This document shows, piece after piece, positions 1 to 10,826 of a stretch of 64,000 nucleotides of DNA. The notes beneath the pieces were generated by a model, which had not been told where the DNA came from, did no database searches, and saw nothing but the letters and a program-made list of their open reading frames with translations. Where the stretch lies: assembly GCA_030295235.1 (NCBI GenBank), contig AP026145.1:64501-128500 (forward strand), given 5' to 3'. The position numbers and the translations under genes were made by a program. Source of the stretch: Fistulifera solaris (Eukaryota > Bacillariophyta > Bacillariophyceae > Naviculales > Stauroneidaceae). How positions within the stretch are numbered: position 1 is the first letter of the stretch; each line of letters starts with the position of its first letter.

Positions 1-2211
1 GCAGCAGACCAGTGCGGGATCAGCAATAGCGCAATGCCTGTTACAGCAACAACGCCGGTAATTGTTGTAAGAATGAGCTCATTCACAGAGACAGAATAAA
101 ACTCCCAAATGTCATACACGCCATCGTATGTGAAGAAAAACCAGTCGTCCCTTCCCTCATTGATGGGCTGTGAGCTGGTCACGTCGCGCTGATTCTCCAA
201 AGCATCAATCTGCTCCTTAACGTTTTCAATATCAACATTATCCATGTTAATCGAGCATCGAGATTCGCGAATATTTCCCGTCTCATCCAACACAATATGA
301 TCTGCATACAATTCCCGGTACACTGGATCTTGGAGAAACAATTCCATTTGCTGGGAAAACGTCAGCCCTGTGACATTATCTTCAGCCGCAAAAAGTTTGA
401 AATCGCGTAGCCAAAAGAAGTCGGGGCCCGTTTCGATAGCGTCGATCGATACAAGCTCTTCGATGTAACTCTCCATTTGGTCTTGAATCACAGGATCTGA
501 CTGATCAACACCGCGGAAGTACACGGCAGGACTCACAGACGATCGAACGGAGTGCTCATTATAAGCATTGAAGAAATCGGCGACGTATGAATCATTCGGA
601 ACAACTTCTGTGAACTTGAACTCCTGCTTCAGCTTAGAAGCACTGAATGCGCTGGCAACAGCCAATGCGGTAAAACCAGCTATCACGATGCCTTTCACCA
701 CTTTTTTCATGAGGAACTCAGCATAGCGGCCCATCAGCTCGGTCGCAAAATCCTCTAAATCGTTATGTTCGCCGTCCGACTCGCATTGATCGTCGCGGGC
801 TTTGAAACACACTAGGCAATCGCGACGCCGATCCGCAATCCTTTTCTCATCCACCACAATGCATCCAACAAAGAAGGTGAGCTGGAACATGAGAACGATG
901 AAGATGGTGAAACAAGCGTAGAGACAGAGCCAGAAAACGGCCGGCACGCTCGAAAGGCAACCCAAGCCAAAGGCCAGCGTGGAAGTGAGCGTTGTCAGGA
1001 CTATGCTCATACCAATGTCATCCATGGTGTCGAGAATACGATCAACGGGCGTCTTTGACTTGTCGGATCGACTGAAGGCACCACTAATAATAAACGCATC
1101 ATCAAGGCCAATGCCGAAAATGACAAAGGGCAATATCTGCGTCATCGATGTGAAAGGAACTCCGCACACAAACATAAATCCGAATCCACAAAGTAGACTG
1201 AGCATGACAGAGACGACGGCTCCGAATCCGACAAGACTCTGAGAGTAAACCCAGTTGCGCTGCGCGAAAGCTACGCAACAAAAGATCGACATGATAATGA
1301 AGATAGCAGGAACCAAAGGGATGTCTGAAACAATAGCTCGACCAAACTCGTCATCAAAAGAACGCTCCGCTTGAACTTCCAGACGTAGTGCAGTAGAAGA
1401 ATCCCCTTCCCACTCACCACTCAGTTCAAGGATAACGTCTAATGCAACTTCCTCAAAATCTTCAGCCTCGGTGGTATCTGGAAGGTCAATTTGAATTGTA
1501 AATGACTCTGCTGAGACTAGTTGCCCCGAAGCATCGCGAACTGGTTTCCCCATAATATCATTTTCCGAAACGGGGCGGCCATCCGAGTATACGGATGCTG
1601 ACAATGCCGCCACAGCGTCGGCATCCGAAGAAACTTGTTCTTGAAAGACAGTTGCCGACTCGTTAAAGAAGTCAACAATCCCATGCACTTCACACTTTTT
1701 CGAACCGATGGTGTCTGCGCAGACCTCATTGTATTTCGGAAGCGACCGAACCGCATCCAAGGCCTGAAAGACACGGTTGACTTGGTCTTGACCGAGGACA
1801 TTGCCTCCATTTTGGTGAAAGAACATGACAAAGGGACGAGGTTCTCGAGGAAATCCCGAAACATTGTCAATCCACTTTGAGTGTTGAATGGGCTTGGAGC
1901 TTTGGGGCGTCCAAAGCGCTTCACCGTCGACTTCTACTTCAAAGTTGGTGAAGAGACCCAACACGAAGACGCCCAACGAGAGAACAATTACTGCCACAAT
2001 GGTGCGAATAGGATTCCGTGCACTAGCCCCACTGACGACGCGAAGCGAGGTCATGATCGGCCGCCGTGCCGTCTTGACGACGTCTTCCCATTTCTGAGCC
2101 AGACTTTTGCCTGAAATTTACATTATTGATAGGTGAGGTGCATTTCATTTCGTTTGTCGGGGGAATTCTTGATCCGATGCACGATGGCTTACCTTCCTGA
2201 TTTTCCGACAT
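1..2211 (-). CDS. Patched/NPC1-type RND membrane protein (3' end outside window)
   Basis: Reading the minus strand gives a tiny first exon (2211-2193, starting MSENQE), an 82-nt GT-AG intron (2192-2111) and a second exon open from 2110 to the window edge, more than 700 residues without a stop. After a first membrane segment (about residues 35-55, IVAVIVLSLGVFVLG) comes a large luminal loop, then a block of membrane helices that includes GIGLDDAFIISGAF, the acidic motif typical of the sterol-sensing/Patched helix bundle. A second hydrophilic loop and the start of the second helix bundle follow. This is the layout of the RND superfamily members Patched, PTCHD, NPC1 and Dispatched, which move lipids or sterols using an ion gradient. 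The substrate cannot be told. The C-terminal half of the second bundle lies outside the window. Confidence is high for the family and low for the role. Confidence 0.85.
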
Positions 2212-2676
2212 TTGATTGCAAAAACTTGATGCGAACTACTTTTTAAAATGCCTTAAACAATAATCTTCAAAGCAATAGAACGAATTGTGAGATAAAGATC
2301 AATGATCCGCAAGTCCTTTATCATCGTAATGTGTCTTTCGTCGCAATTGGATCTCTGAATTCTCAGGAACGGCACGTTTGCGTTTCGAAGCTCCAGGAAC
2401 CTCTTGCTTCGATGTTTCTGATACCAATGTCTTTTACTACGTGGCTCCAGTACCGAATTTCTGATCCGACGTCAGCTGTGACATCACAAAAGGTATCATC
2501 TATCGTGGTGTGACACAACAATCATGGAGGACAATGCTTGTATCTTCCGTTCTATTTGCGTCGGTCTATTCCAATCAAACTCTGCAAAGTCTATCCGCGA
2601 GATGTTCCAGGAACACGCCGTCTTTATGAATTAAGTGACGGCTCACGTCGCTTACACCTTCCAACCCCTTGTCAAT
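2212..2676. other. intergenic, upstream of the Patched-like gene
   Basis: This 465-bp stretch holds the 5' flank of the minus-strand Patched-like gene and the 3' flank of the minus-strand methyltransferase gene. No convincing ORF or repeat is seen. Confidence 0.5.
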
Positions 2677-3777
2677 TCAGGGAACAGGGACAATAAAGAG
2701 CGACTTTCGTTGACTGTTCCAGTTCGTCAAACTATGCCCACGATTCTCGAGTCCCGTTTCAATCACTTTCATAGTTCGATTATGAAAAGCAGGTAGCAAT
2801 CGCTCGCAGTAGACGGAAAGAGGATGCGGCGAATCCACAACACCAGCGACAGATACTGTCTGCATCTCTAGAAACTTTACCGTCAACGGAGCATTCTTCT
2901 TTGGACAGTTTTCGCGGAAATGTCCAACCTCACCGCATTTCCAACAAGGTCCCCAAATCTCTACATCTCTTTGCCGCAGCATGGCTGACGAAAGGAGTGG
3001 ACATTTGGATACTTCGTGCCCGATTCCTTGACAATGATAACATCCCGTTTTGACCGGGTTTCGTCGTGACTTTCGCAGCAAATGAAGCTTGATTCTCTCT
3101 CTTCGGTCCTGATCGGATTCGTATCTCCCAACTTGTAGGATGCGTTCTTCGTCCGCAAGGTATTTGGAAGTCACAACGCGAGGCAAACAACATGGAGCAA
3201 CACTGACGTAAGGACAACGGTCTTCGCCAAGTCGATTCACTAGAGTAATCAAAGATGGAGTGAGCATCTTGCACAAGTGGATCCCAGACAAAGCCAAAGG
3301 CGAAGAAAACCGTGCGAACGTTTCTACCAGTTCATCAGTGTCATGTAAATTGCAATTTTCGAGTAGGGTGACAGGCGGATCCGAAAGAGCCTTCAAGTGA
3401 CTCCAGTCGATTTGCTGCGAGGTTGCCTTCTCTAACAAAACAATCCTGCGCAGTTGCTGAGCCGGCCAGTGCTGGCGAGCATAGTATTGAAGTAACAAGG
3501 AGAAAATCCCCTTACCCCCACAGACATCGATCACGACGAAATGCTCCGGATTTGCCGCTTCTCTCCAGCAATCAAGGTAGTATAAGGCAACCATGCTTTC
3601 TTCTATTTCGTGTCGTAGCGAACGTTTGTTGATAATAGAGGGAAGATCAAACCACGTACGTAAGATTTCTAAGACAGGCTGGAGAAGCGCTTGTTCATAA
3701 GGCCAAATGGGTTGTCGTTCTTCGAGGTATTGAATGGCTCGTCGCAGCGATAGCGCCTTTGGGGCCTCCAGACTCAT
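2677..3777 (-). CDS. SAM-dependent methyltransferase with two CCHC zinc knuckles
   Basis: A single-exon protein of 366 aa. A Rossmann methyltransferase fold is suggested by the SAM-binding loop VVIDVCGGKGIFSLLL (about residues 81-96), a later HLCKMLTP segment and SVAPCCLPR (about 190-200). This order resembles the Methyltransf_32 group, which contains TRM13/METTL25-like proteins, so an RNA substrate is plausible. Two perfect C-X2-C-X4-H-X4-C knuckles follow, CYHCQGIGHEVSKC and CWKCGEVGHFRENC (about residues 244-295), and such knuckles commonly bind single-stranded RNA. The N-terminus is helical without an obvious targeting peptide, suggesting a cytosolic or nuclear protein. The start is the first ATG of the frame. 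The fold is fairly secure; the substrate is inferred. Confidence 0.75.
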   Translation of the reverse strand: MSLEAPKALSLRRAIQYLEERQPIWPYEQALLQPVLEILRTWFDLPSIINKRSLRHEIEESMVALYYLDCWREAANPEHFVVIDVCGGKGIFSLLLQYYARQHWPAQQLRRIVLLEKATSQQIDWSHLKALSDPPVTLLENCNLHDTDELVETFARFSSPLALSGIHLCKMLTPSLITLVNRLGEDRCPYVSVAPCCLPRVVTSKYLADEERILQVGRYESDQDRRERIKLHLLRKSRRNPVKTGCYHCQGIGHEVSKCPLLSSAMLRQRDVEIWGPCWKCGEVGHFRENCPKKNAPLTVKFLEMQTVSVAGVVDSPHPLSVYCERLLPAFHNRTMKVIETGLENRGHSLTNWNSQRKSLFIVPVP

Positions 3778-4150
3778 TATTGAAGCACTGTGTTACTTTT
3801 GCTTTTTATTGTTGCAAGCATCAAATCTTGGGCATGAAAATAAAAAAAAATAATGAATGAAATGGGAAAATAAATGCGATGTATTTATGCTGTTTCATGA
3901 TTCATGACTAAAAATCCAGTCATGCTTCGAATAATAGTCTTGCAACGCAACTAAAATAAGAAGACTTTCAAAGACAAGAAACGCGCAAAGCAATACAATG
4001 ATAGAGCTAATGATGGATAGGAGAATCGAACGAACAGTGGAAGATCTGACAAACTCAAAGCGCGGAACAATACAGGGTGATTCGCCTACTCATTCGCCCA
4101 CAATTTTGTACAGGTAGTGGTGCGTTAAGCGTTACTTCATAGTTTCATTC
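3778..4150. other. intergenic, upstream of methyltransferase gene
   Basis: AT-rich 373-bp spacer between two minus-strand genes. It contains a poly-A tract at 3840-3850 and one copy of the dispersed palindrome (3901-3925, listed separately). No ORF is supported. Confidence 0.5.
3901..3925. repeat. dispersed intergenic palindrome, single copy
   Basis: TTCATGACTAAAAATCCAGT followed by CATGC; on the reverse strand it reads GCATGACTGGATTTTTAGTC. It matches the inverted-repeat consensus CAYGACTGSATTTCAGTCAY seen at several other intergenic positions in this window. It lies upstream of the minus-strand methyltransferase gene. Confidence 0.5.
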
Positions 4151-5635
4151 TTATGTTTGAAATAGCGCGCTGCACAGTACGTCAACGTGATGGGCGACCA
4201 GCAATGCAGTACGTTGCAAATCGTCGGCGGCATATTGAGACAAAGCCTCAATGACAAGAGGTAATCGAGTAGCCGGTAGTTCTTCCTGCAAGTATTCGGA
4301 GTCGAAGAAAAAGTCGTTGAAGGCATACAAAGCATCGACCTTGTCGCCATCCGTACAAGGCTTGTCGTGCATATCGATTACTTCGATGAATCTGTTTCGC
4401 TTAATCAAATTCTGTAGCCACGTGTAACCAGGGTCAGCATCAACAGGGTACTCACGAAAAAATAAAGTCTGAACAGATGGATGATCTTCCAGACACGCAA
4501 ATAATTCTCTTTGAATAGAGCTGTCCAGTTCCAAAAAGAGCCCACCCAAGTTCAAAACTGTCAGCTGCTCCGTGGTCCTTAACATTTTGATGAGTTCCGT
4601 TTGGATTACCATTGGAATCGGGTACAAGCCGTATATCAGCAGCGCAAGGCGCTCCAAGCAAAGTGAGTGAGCTGCTCGTCGGAAAAAAGATAGCAGAAAT
4701 CTTTCCGGAAATTCGTCTTGCGCTGTGTTCACGTAAACAACTGCTTCATGTAGACGAATATCAACGGTTGACAAATTAGCTTCTATGTTGTCGCTAAAAG
4801 AGGAATCATCCGGGACATGGAAATCTATCCTTTCCAACGGGGCAGCGAGCGCTTTCACAATGTGATCACTGGATATCCCGGGAACAGAAAGCCGCTTGAA
4901 GAGAGACAGATGGTTGGTAAATAGACGATCCTTATTGTAATCACTCAGAGCAGAATAGCAAACAGAGAGAGACCCAAAACAGCACTGTCGGTCACTTAAA
5001 CCATCCACAAATTTATTGCCTCCATCGTCGAATCGCGATAGGTGAAGATTCAGATCGACAACATAGGGCTGCGAAGCGATGATAGCGGCAGCTTCGCTTG
5101 TCAGACTGTTGGTGCAGATTTTTATACTCCGCGGGGGATTCGATGCGCAGGCAAAAACGTGCTGTAACAAATCGCTCAAGTCGCAGCTAAAATCGTCGTG
5201 ACAGTCAATGGAAACTGAAGCGGCTTTCATAGATCCGGGTATGAGTTTCGCAAAATAGACTGCACTTTCCAGGATGGACTCATCGGTCGGGCCGAAAATG
5301 GAGATCGACGGTGTATTCGACTTATCGTTGTCAAACGTCATTGACAGGTTCGTCCTATTCTTTCTTGCATAATAGAGCGGATGATTCGTCTTATCGCGAT
5401 ATTGTTGATAATGATAGTCCCCTTTGTACGTAACGTTAATAAAAGTTAAGCTTCCAGTGCTCATTAACACGGCAATATTCTTGAAACGATCCAGTTCATC
5501 AATATTGACTGGTTGTCGTTGCAACGTGTATACATGATCCACGGCCGCGTCTGTGAAATCAGACGCAGTCTGCGTGATGCTTTGATCGCTGGGGATCAAA
5601 CTGAAAAGAGGAAGAAGGTTGTTATCAGACGACAT
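4151..5635 (-). CDS. hypothetical protein, possibly leucine-rich-repeat-like
   Basis: The open frame reaches 5833, but its first 66 codons read through a short tandem repeat, so the ATG at 5635 (MSSDNNLLPLFSL) is preferred, giving 494 aa. No family was recognised with certainty. The protein is rich in leucine with loosely repeated helix/strand patterns (for example LERIDFHVPD, LCLERLALLIYGL, TEQLTVLNLGGLFLEL, HPSVQTLFFREY) spaced like irregular LRRs in many large diatom families of unknown role. There is no signal peptide and no clear membrane helix. It is divergently arranged with the D-2-hydroxyacid dehydrogenase gene, from which it is separated by about 320 bp. Confidence 0.6.
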   Translation of the reverse strand: MSSDNNLLPLFSLIPSDQSITQTASDFTDAAVDHVYTLQRQPVNIDELDRFKNIAVLMSTGSLTFINVTYKGDYHYQQYRDKTNHPLYYARKNRTNLSMTFDNDKSNTPSISIFGPTDESILESAVYFAKLIPGSMKAASVSIDCHDDFSCDLSDLLQHVFACASNPPRSIKICTNSLTSEAAAIIASQPYVVDLNLHLSRFDDGGNKFVDGLSDRQCCFGSLSVCYSALSDYNKDRLFTNHLSLFKRLSVPGISSDHIVKALAAPLERIDFHVPDDSSFSDNIEANLSTVDIRLHEAVVYVNTAQDEFPERFLLSFFRRAAHSLCLERLALLIYGLYPIPMVIQTELIKMLRTTEQLTVLNLGGLFLELDSSIQRELFACLEDHPSVQTLFFREYPVDADPGYTWLQNLIKRNRFIEVIDMHDKPCTDGDKVDALYAFNDFFFDSEYLQEELPATRLPLVIEALSQYAADDLQRTALLVAHHVDVLCSALFQT

Positions 5636-5715
5636 GGTCGTTGTGACTAATACAACAATGATATCAGTGAGGACGCGCGAGGAAAAACGCTTGGCACACG
5701 CCCCCGCCAATAAAA

Positions 5716-5850
5716 AATCCGATCCACAGATTTTCTGGAAATTTGAAAACAACACGCTCCCACATTTTCTGGACAAGTGAAAACAACACGCCCCCACAAT
5801 TTCTGGACATGTGAAAACATCACGCTCCCACATTTTCTGGAGAAGTAACT
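5716..5850. repeat. short tandem repeat, ~34-bp unit, about four copies
   Basis: Four copies of a unit containing TTTTCTGGA (starting near 5731, 5765, 5799 and 5833), each followed by a purine-rich stretch and ACACGCTCCC or similar. The period is about 34 bp with point differences. It lies in the divergent promoter region of the genes at 4151 and 5955. The TTCTGGA core recalls the large satellite at 15.6-17.6 kb and the array near 35.3 kb. Confidence 0.75.
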
Positions 5851-5954
5851 CTTTTCAGATGACGACGACGACGATGATCTCGCATTTTTCTCGTTGTCAC
5901 GCAAAGTCGATGCGTTGAATACATCGATGTTTTTAACTTAAAGCACTTTAACCG

Positions 5955-7816
5955 ATGAAACATGCAACTTTCGCTGTTGTGAGGGATCTGCGCTCGGTAG
6001 TAGGTCGACAAAGATTTGTTTCGTGTGCCACCGTCGGTGGTCGTCGTGTTGACGGTTTAAATTCTTCGAAGACCAGAATTTGCCCCCACTTGAAGCCTGT
6101 CTTTTCGACAGGCATTCGTCAAAGTTACCATGCATCCGCCTACTTAAGTAGCGAAATGAACTCATTAAAGCCATCGAGCAAGATGACTTCGGGGGCGCAA
6201 CATTTTGAGAAAGCAGTCGACCTTTTGAAGGAAGCATCGTATTTTGCCAACGCACCCGATGGACTAATTAGTGAACTGGCTGCCATTATGACTCCGATTC
6301 ACGTCGAAGATGGTCACATCTTCATTGAAGAAGGGGAGGAAATAAGAGGTATTCTGGTATTGGAGGACGGAACCGTAACTCGCACGAAATTGTCAGTGGA
6401 TGAATCTCCTGCGAATGAATCGCGCAATACGCTTCGCGAAGTACCTGCAAAAGAAAGAAACTCCACGATGCAGGATTCTTCAGTACTCATTGATACGATC
6501 AGCGGACGCGCGCAAGTCACGGGATTGCTGCACAATTTCAAAGCGGGGGCTGTCGCGTACGCAACAGTATCTGCAAAAGGATCTGTCAAAGCTTGGTTGA
6601 TTGAGGGCGAAAAGTTTCGTGAAGTTATTACGAAAGAACCCGCATATGCCTTGGAGATGATGTCGGCGTTATCAAGAGAACTTCGGGTCGGTACTAAGTC
6701 ACTGCAAGCGTTGGTGCGTCACAGCAAAGCAGGTCATCGCGAAGGAAACGCGACAACCGAACCGAAAGTGTGTAAAGTCTTGTGTTATGATGCAACCAGC
6801 TGGACGATTGAGGGCTTTCAACCTGCGATTAAAGAATTCAACAAACAGCACAAAGAAGAAGGCATCTCTATCGAGATGGAGTTTACGACAGAACGGTTGT
6901 CTGAGCACAGTGCTATATTCGCTGCCGGATACAATGCCGTCTGCTTGTTCGTGAACGATACGGCGAACAGCAATGTCATTCAGACGCTTAGCTTGTTGGG
7001 AGTTCGCATGATTGCCATGCGTTGTGCGGGATTCGATCGTGTCGATACAAAAGCAGCTCGTGCGTTTGGCTTGACTGTCGCTCGTGTTCCGGCGTATTCT
7101 CCGTATGCCGTCGCCGAGATGGGCATTGCCTTGTTGATGAGTGTAAATCGCAAGATTCATCGCGCCACCAGTCGAGTCAGGATGGCAAATTTCACGTTGG
7201 ACGCCGGCTTGATGGGCGTGGATATACACGGCAAGACAGTGGGTGTCATGGGAACGGGCAAGATTGGAGCTATTTTGTGCAGCATTCTACGAGGATTCGG
7301 TGCCAATGTAATCTGCTATGATGTGTCGGAAAACCCAGAAGTTCTTGAAAAGGTGCGATCTACGTCAGTAAAGAAGAGATTTTGAGCCAATCCGATATTC
7401 TCTTCTTGATGATGCCATTGTTGCCCCCAACGAAACACACAATCAACTTTGAAACGTTGAAACTACTCAAGAAAGGCCTTATTCTAATCAATACGAGTCG
7501 CGGTGGCCTGATTGATACCAAGGCTTTGCTTAAGGGATTGCAGGACGGTACTATTGCTGGTGTCGGACTGGATGTTTATGAAAACGAACAGGACTATTTC
7601 TTTCAGGACTGGTCCGCCAAGACAGTTACAGACGCCGACCTCGTTGCGTTACTCGGAAACAACAAGGTTGTCTTGACAGCGCACCAGGCATTCTTCACAC
7701 AAGAAGCCGTGGATAAGATAGTCGAGGAAACTGTACAAAATTTGACGGATTTTTATCATGCGAACAAGACCGGTCGGCATCACCCGAATAATTGTATTCC
7801 GGCATTAACGAACTAG
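5955..7816 (+). CDS. D-2-hydroxyacid (D-lactate) dehydrogenase with N-terminal cNMP-binding-like domain, one frame change
   Basis: Probable NAD-dependent D-lactate dehydrogenase, pyruvate/D-lactate. The N-terminus is Arg-rich without acids (MKHATFAVVRDLRSVVGRQR), fitting a mitochondrial presequence. Residues about 80-250 look like a Crp/cNMP-binding jelly roll (IHVEDGHIFIEEGEEIRGIL, then AWLIEGEKFREVITKEP and a long helix). The catalytic part follows: cofactor loop GTGKIG, NTSRGGLID with the active-site Arg, DVYENEQ with Glu and LTAHQAFFT with His, the complete D-2-hydroxyacid dehydrogenase triad. The frame closes at 7385 and reopens with no loss of similarity: one G is missing from a G run near 7351 (EK-G-AIYVSKEEILSQ). 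This looks like a sequencing error rather than a dead gene. Fusion to a nucleotide-sensor fold suggests allosteric control, which is inferred. Confidence 0.8.
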
Positions 7817-8056
7817 CCCCCTTTAATTATACTCCGTTATGATTACATGGCTAGTGGTAAGGAGGGAAATGAGTAGATACCAATTTCGCACGCTATAAGG
7901 ATGCCGGTGAGATCGACCTTAGCTAATAATCCGTTTGTCATTCTCCCGTGCACCGATCTTTACCATAGCAAGTTTTCCTCGTTTCTTTCGCATTCAACCC
8001 TTTTTCATTACTAATCGGCACCTTTGTTTTCTCTTTTTTTTCAAACATTCAATGAA

Positions 8057-9310
8057 ATGATACGCCGCACACCCGTTCGTCTTCGTAATAATGTAGTCGC
8101 GATCCATCGTCGTTACTACCTTATTAGCGGCATTCGATTGCCTTCGAACAGGGGCGTTCCTTCATTCTTCCGTATTTCATCAAAAACACCCTTTTCTTCT
8201 AGTGTCGACGACAACAAAACAAAGACAAACAACAATGATGAGACTGCGGATACGCCGGTTCTGACGTGGATTGATACTGCATTACCAGCAACCTGGATAC
8301 CGTACGCACGCTTGGCTCGCATCGACAAACCCATCGGAACCTTTTTATTGCTGTGGCCTTGTGCGTGGAGTACTGCCTTGGCCACCACGCCACCGGATAT
8401 GACACTTTTGAGTTTATTTGCAGCGGGAGCTTTCTTTATGCGGGGCGCTGGCTGCACGATCAATGATTTATGGGATCAAGACATTGATGCTCGCGTTCGT
8501 CGCACGGCGCATCGGCCCTTGGCGTCTGGAGCTGTCACACGAAAACAGGCGTATGCTTTTCTGGTAGCCCAATTGACGGGTGCGCTGGGAGTGTTAGTAT
8601 CTTTGCCGAATATGTGGTACTGTGTGCAGTGGTGTGTGGCGTCGTTGCCTTTGGTGGTAGGTTCAAAGTCCAGATTGAGTGCCTTTGATTGTCGCCCTTA
8701 GTGGCGTTAATTATTTCTGCTTGGCTGCGGTGTTTATCTACTCGCATCACCGCTCATATTATGAATCATTGAATATCATGTTCTTATCCTTTTCTTCGAC
8801 TCATTTAAACAGGCGGTATATCCCTCCATGAAACGATTCTTTCCGTATCCCCAATTGTTTCTGGGATTGACCTTTAACTGGGGTGCATGGGTTGGTTGGG
8901 CAGCCACACATGGAAGCATGGATTATAGTATCATTGCACCGCTATATACTTCGGGAGTGACATGGACCTTGGTGTATGATACGTTGTATGCGCATCAGGA
9001 CAAAGATGACGATCGGGCTCTGGGGTTGTATAGTACAGCTTTGACGTTTGGTGCAAATCCTCGACCTTTGTTGCATGCTTTGGCGGCAGCAACCGGCTTG
9101 CAATGGCTCTATGTTGGCCATGTGGCCGGACTCAATGAATGGATGTACGGTTTGGGTGCGACGGCGGCCTATACACATTTGGCGTGGCAAGTGCAAACAG
9201 CTGAATTTGACAATCCGCACAATTTAATGGAGCGTTTTCGCAGCAATCATACGACAGGAGCATTACTGTTTGGAGGAATTGTGGCAGGGAAGTATTTTAC
9301 GGGTGTTTGA
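8057..9310 (+). CDS. COQ2: 4-hydroxybenzoate polyprenyltransferase (ubiquinone biosynthesis)
   Basis: Two exons, 8057-8656 and 8813-9310, joined across a 156-nt GT-AG intron; the junction restores the family sequence LPLV|AVYPSMKRFF. The product is about 365 aa and belongs to the UbiA/COQ2 family, which attaches the polyprenyl tail to 4-hydroxybenzoate in the inner mitochondrial membrane. Both Asp-rich motifs are present: NDLWDQDID (with the following RTAHRPLASG) and DTLYAHQDKDDD, which bind Mg-diphosphate. Other family marks are RIDKPIGTFLLLWPCAW and LTFNWGAWVGW. Several hydrophobic helices are visible. The N-terminal 60 residues are basic and Ser-rich, consistent with a mitochondrial presequence. 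The ATG at 8057 was chosen because no in-frame ATG lies upstream. Confidence 0.92.
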
Positions 9311-9855
9311 ACAGAAACTGTTGGTGAAGCAACGTTGCATTTGGCGGCTCCGGAACGCTATCTGGAAGCAACCTTTAGACGACAAAAACTGACAATCATT
9401 GTAGCCCAACTAGTGATGTGCTGTTATCCCATGAGCGGGTTGATGCAGTTTATAGGCAGAAGCGCGTTGCATCCTTAAAGACTTAAAAGGGGCTGAACAT
9501 TTACCATTGAAGTCGACTTTCGCAAGCGAGTCCATTGTTTATTTTGTGAACTGGAAGGTCACTTTCGTAGACTGTTTTGGTCTCTATAAGCACGATAAAG
9601 CGAGGGATGGGATAATATATACTAGGCTTTCTTACCCTCCATGATTCGTTAAACGCACTAGCTCGAAGTTGTCGAAAAAGTGAGCGACGAGGTAGGCAGT
9701 AGCCGCTACACTTTACGCCATAGACGGTCGCAGTACGTACGGAACGATCTGCTGATGAAATAATCAGTTGCGTGACAATGGCGAGGGGAGGAGATCATCA
9801 TTTACATTTGCTCTTTCTCAAACATCCATTCGTCAGTTCGAGTCTTTTTCAAATT
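9311..9855. other. intergenic, COQ2 to duplicated gene
   Basis: A 545-bp spacer holding the COQ2 3' flank and the 5' flank of the next plus-strand gene. No supported ORF, RNA gene or repeat is visible. Confidence 0.5.
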
Positions 9856-10826
9856 ATGCATCGTACTTTCCTAGTTCTCTTGTCTTTTCTTTTCTGTTGC
9901 GCTTTTTCATGGTCGTTGGTGCCTTTTGTATATCAACAGCACCGGCGACAAGCGATTCAAAGCCTCATCACTCATACGGCTAAACAAACCGAACAAGACG
10001 AGGAAACCGCAGCAATTAACAATAACGACTTTAATAAAGGCCCACTGGCTTTCTTACTTAATCCTTACGAATCGAAAATACCCAAAGAAATTGAAAAAGA
10101 CATTTACGCCGCCGAAGCCAAGACACCGGCCGCACAAGATCGTCAAAAACGGATCGCCGGATACATTGTCATTTGCTTTCTCGGAGTCCTCGGCGCCTTT
10201 TTCAATGCATTCTTATCAGAATTGAGGATGGATGTTACTTTGGAAGAGGCGGGCTTTGGTTGGGTCGAGCAATCGAATGTACTGATTCGATTCTTTTCCT
10301 GAACAAGATTGGTGGGGGTCTTCTCTTGTTGGGCGGTGCCGGAGCGGGTTTGTTAGCTGAAGCCGAATATGATACACGACGACTGCAAGCGGAACGGATC
10401 TTCGAAGAACTGCAGCGACGAAGGGCACAAACGAACAAAAGTGGGCCTTCTTCGACGAAAAAGAAAAAACGTCGCGAGAATAAGCGATTGAATGCCCTGG
10501 CGGAAATTGTTGAGCCTGTGAGCACGAATATTGAGTTGTCACCGAGGGATTCTTTGCCTTCGCCTACAGCGACCGATTCTCAGCAACAGCTACAAGTGAA
10601 CGAGAATAGCGCATCGCAAGAGTCTAAAAAGAAAGATGGCTTGTTGGGGACGATTCAAAACTTTTATGAGCGAGCAGACAGTATGGCTGCTACACAAGCA
10701 CTGCTACTCAACAAGAAATTAGAAGACGAAGGATTGATTGAAAAGATCACTGATGAAAGCGGCTTAAAAGTAATTGGGAGAGATGCTGCCCAAAGACTAC
10801 AGAAAAAGGGAGACAAAGAGAATTAA
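9856..10826 (+). CDS. unknown membrane protein with signal peptide (copy 1 of tandem duplication), one frame change
   Basis: Not recognised. The ATG at 9856 gives MHRTFLVLLSFLFCCAFSWS, a good signal peptide with a diatom-like AF motif, so secretory or plastid delivery is likely. Next come a polar stretch, a membrane helix (RIAGYIVICFLGVLGAFFNAFL), a second hydrophobic Gly-rich segment (IGGGLLLLGGAGAGLL), a charged helix (AEYDTRRLQAERIFEELQRR), a Lys-rich stretch and a C-terminal helical tail ending QKKGDKEN. The frame closes at about 10300. One extra T in the T4 run there would give RFFFLNKIGGG and restore a continuous protein of about 323 aa. The same gap occurs in copy 2. Because the run is a homopolymer, an undercall in the data is the simplest reading. 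Confidence 0.6.

Noticed and set aside
7340-7390. Very short intron (16 nt, GTGCGATC...CAG) to explain the dehydrogenase frame break
   Set aside because: Far shorter than the 64-156-nt introns seen elsewhere; a one-base G-run slip restores the family sequence exactly.
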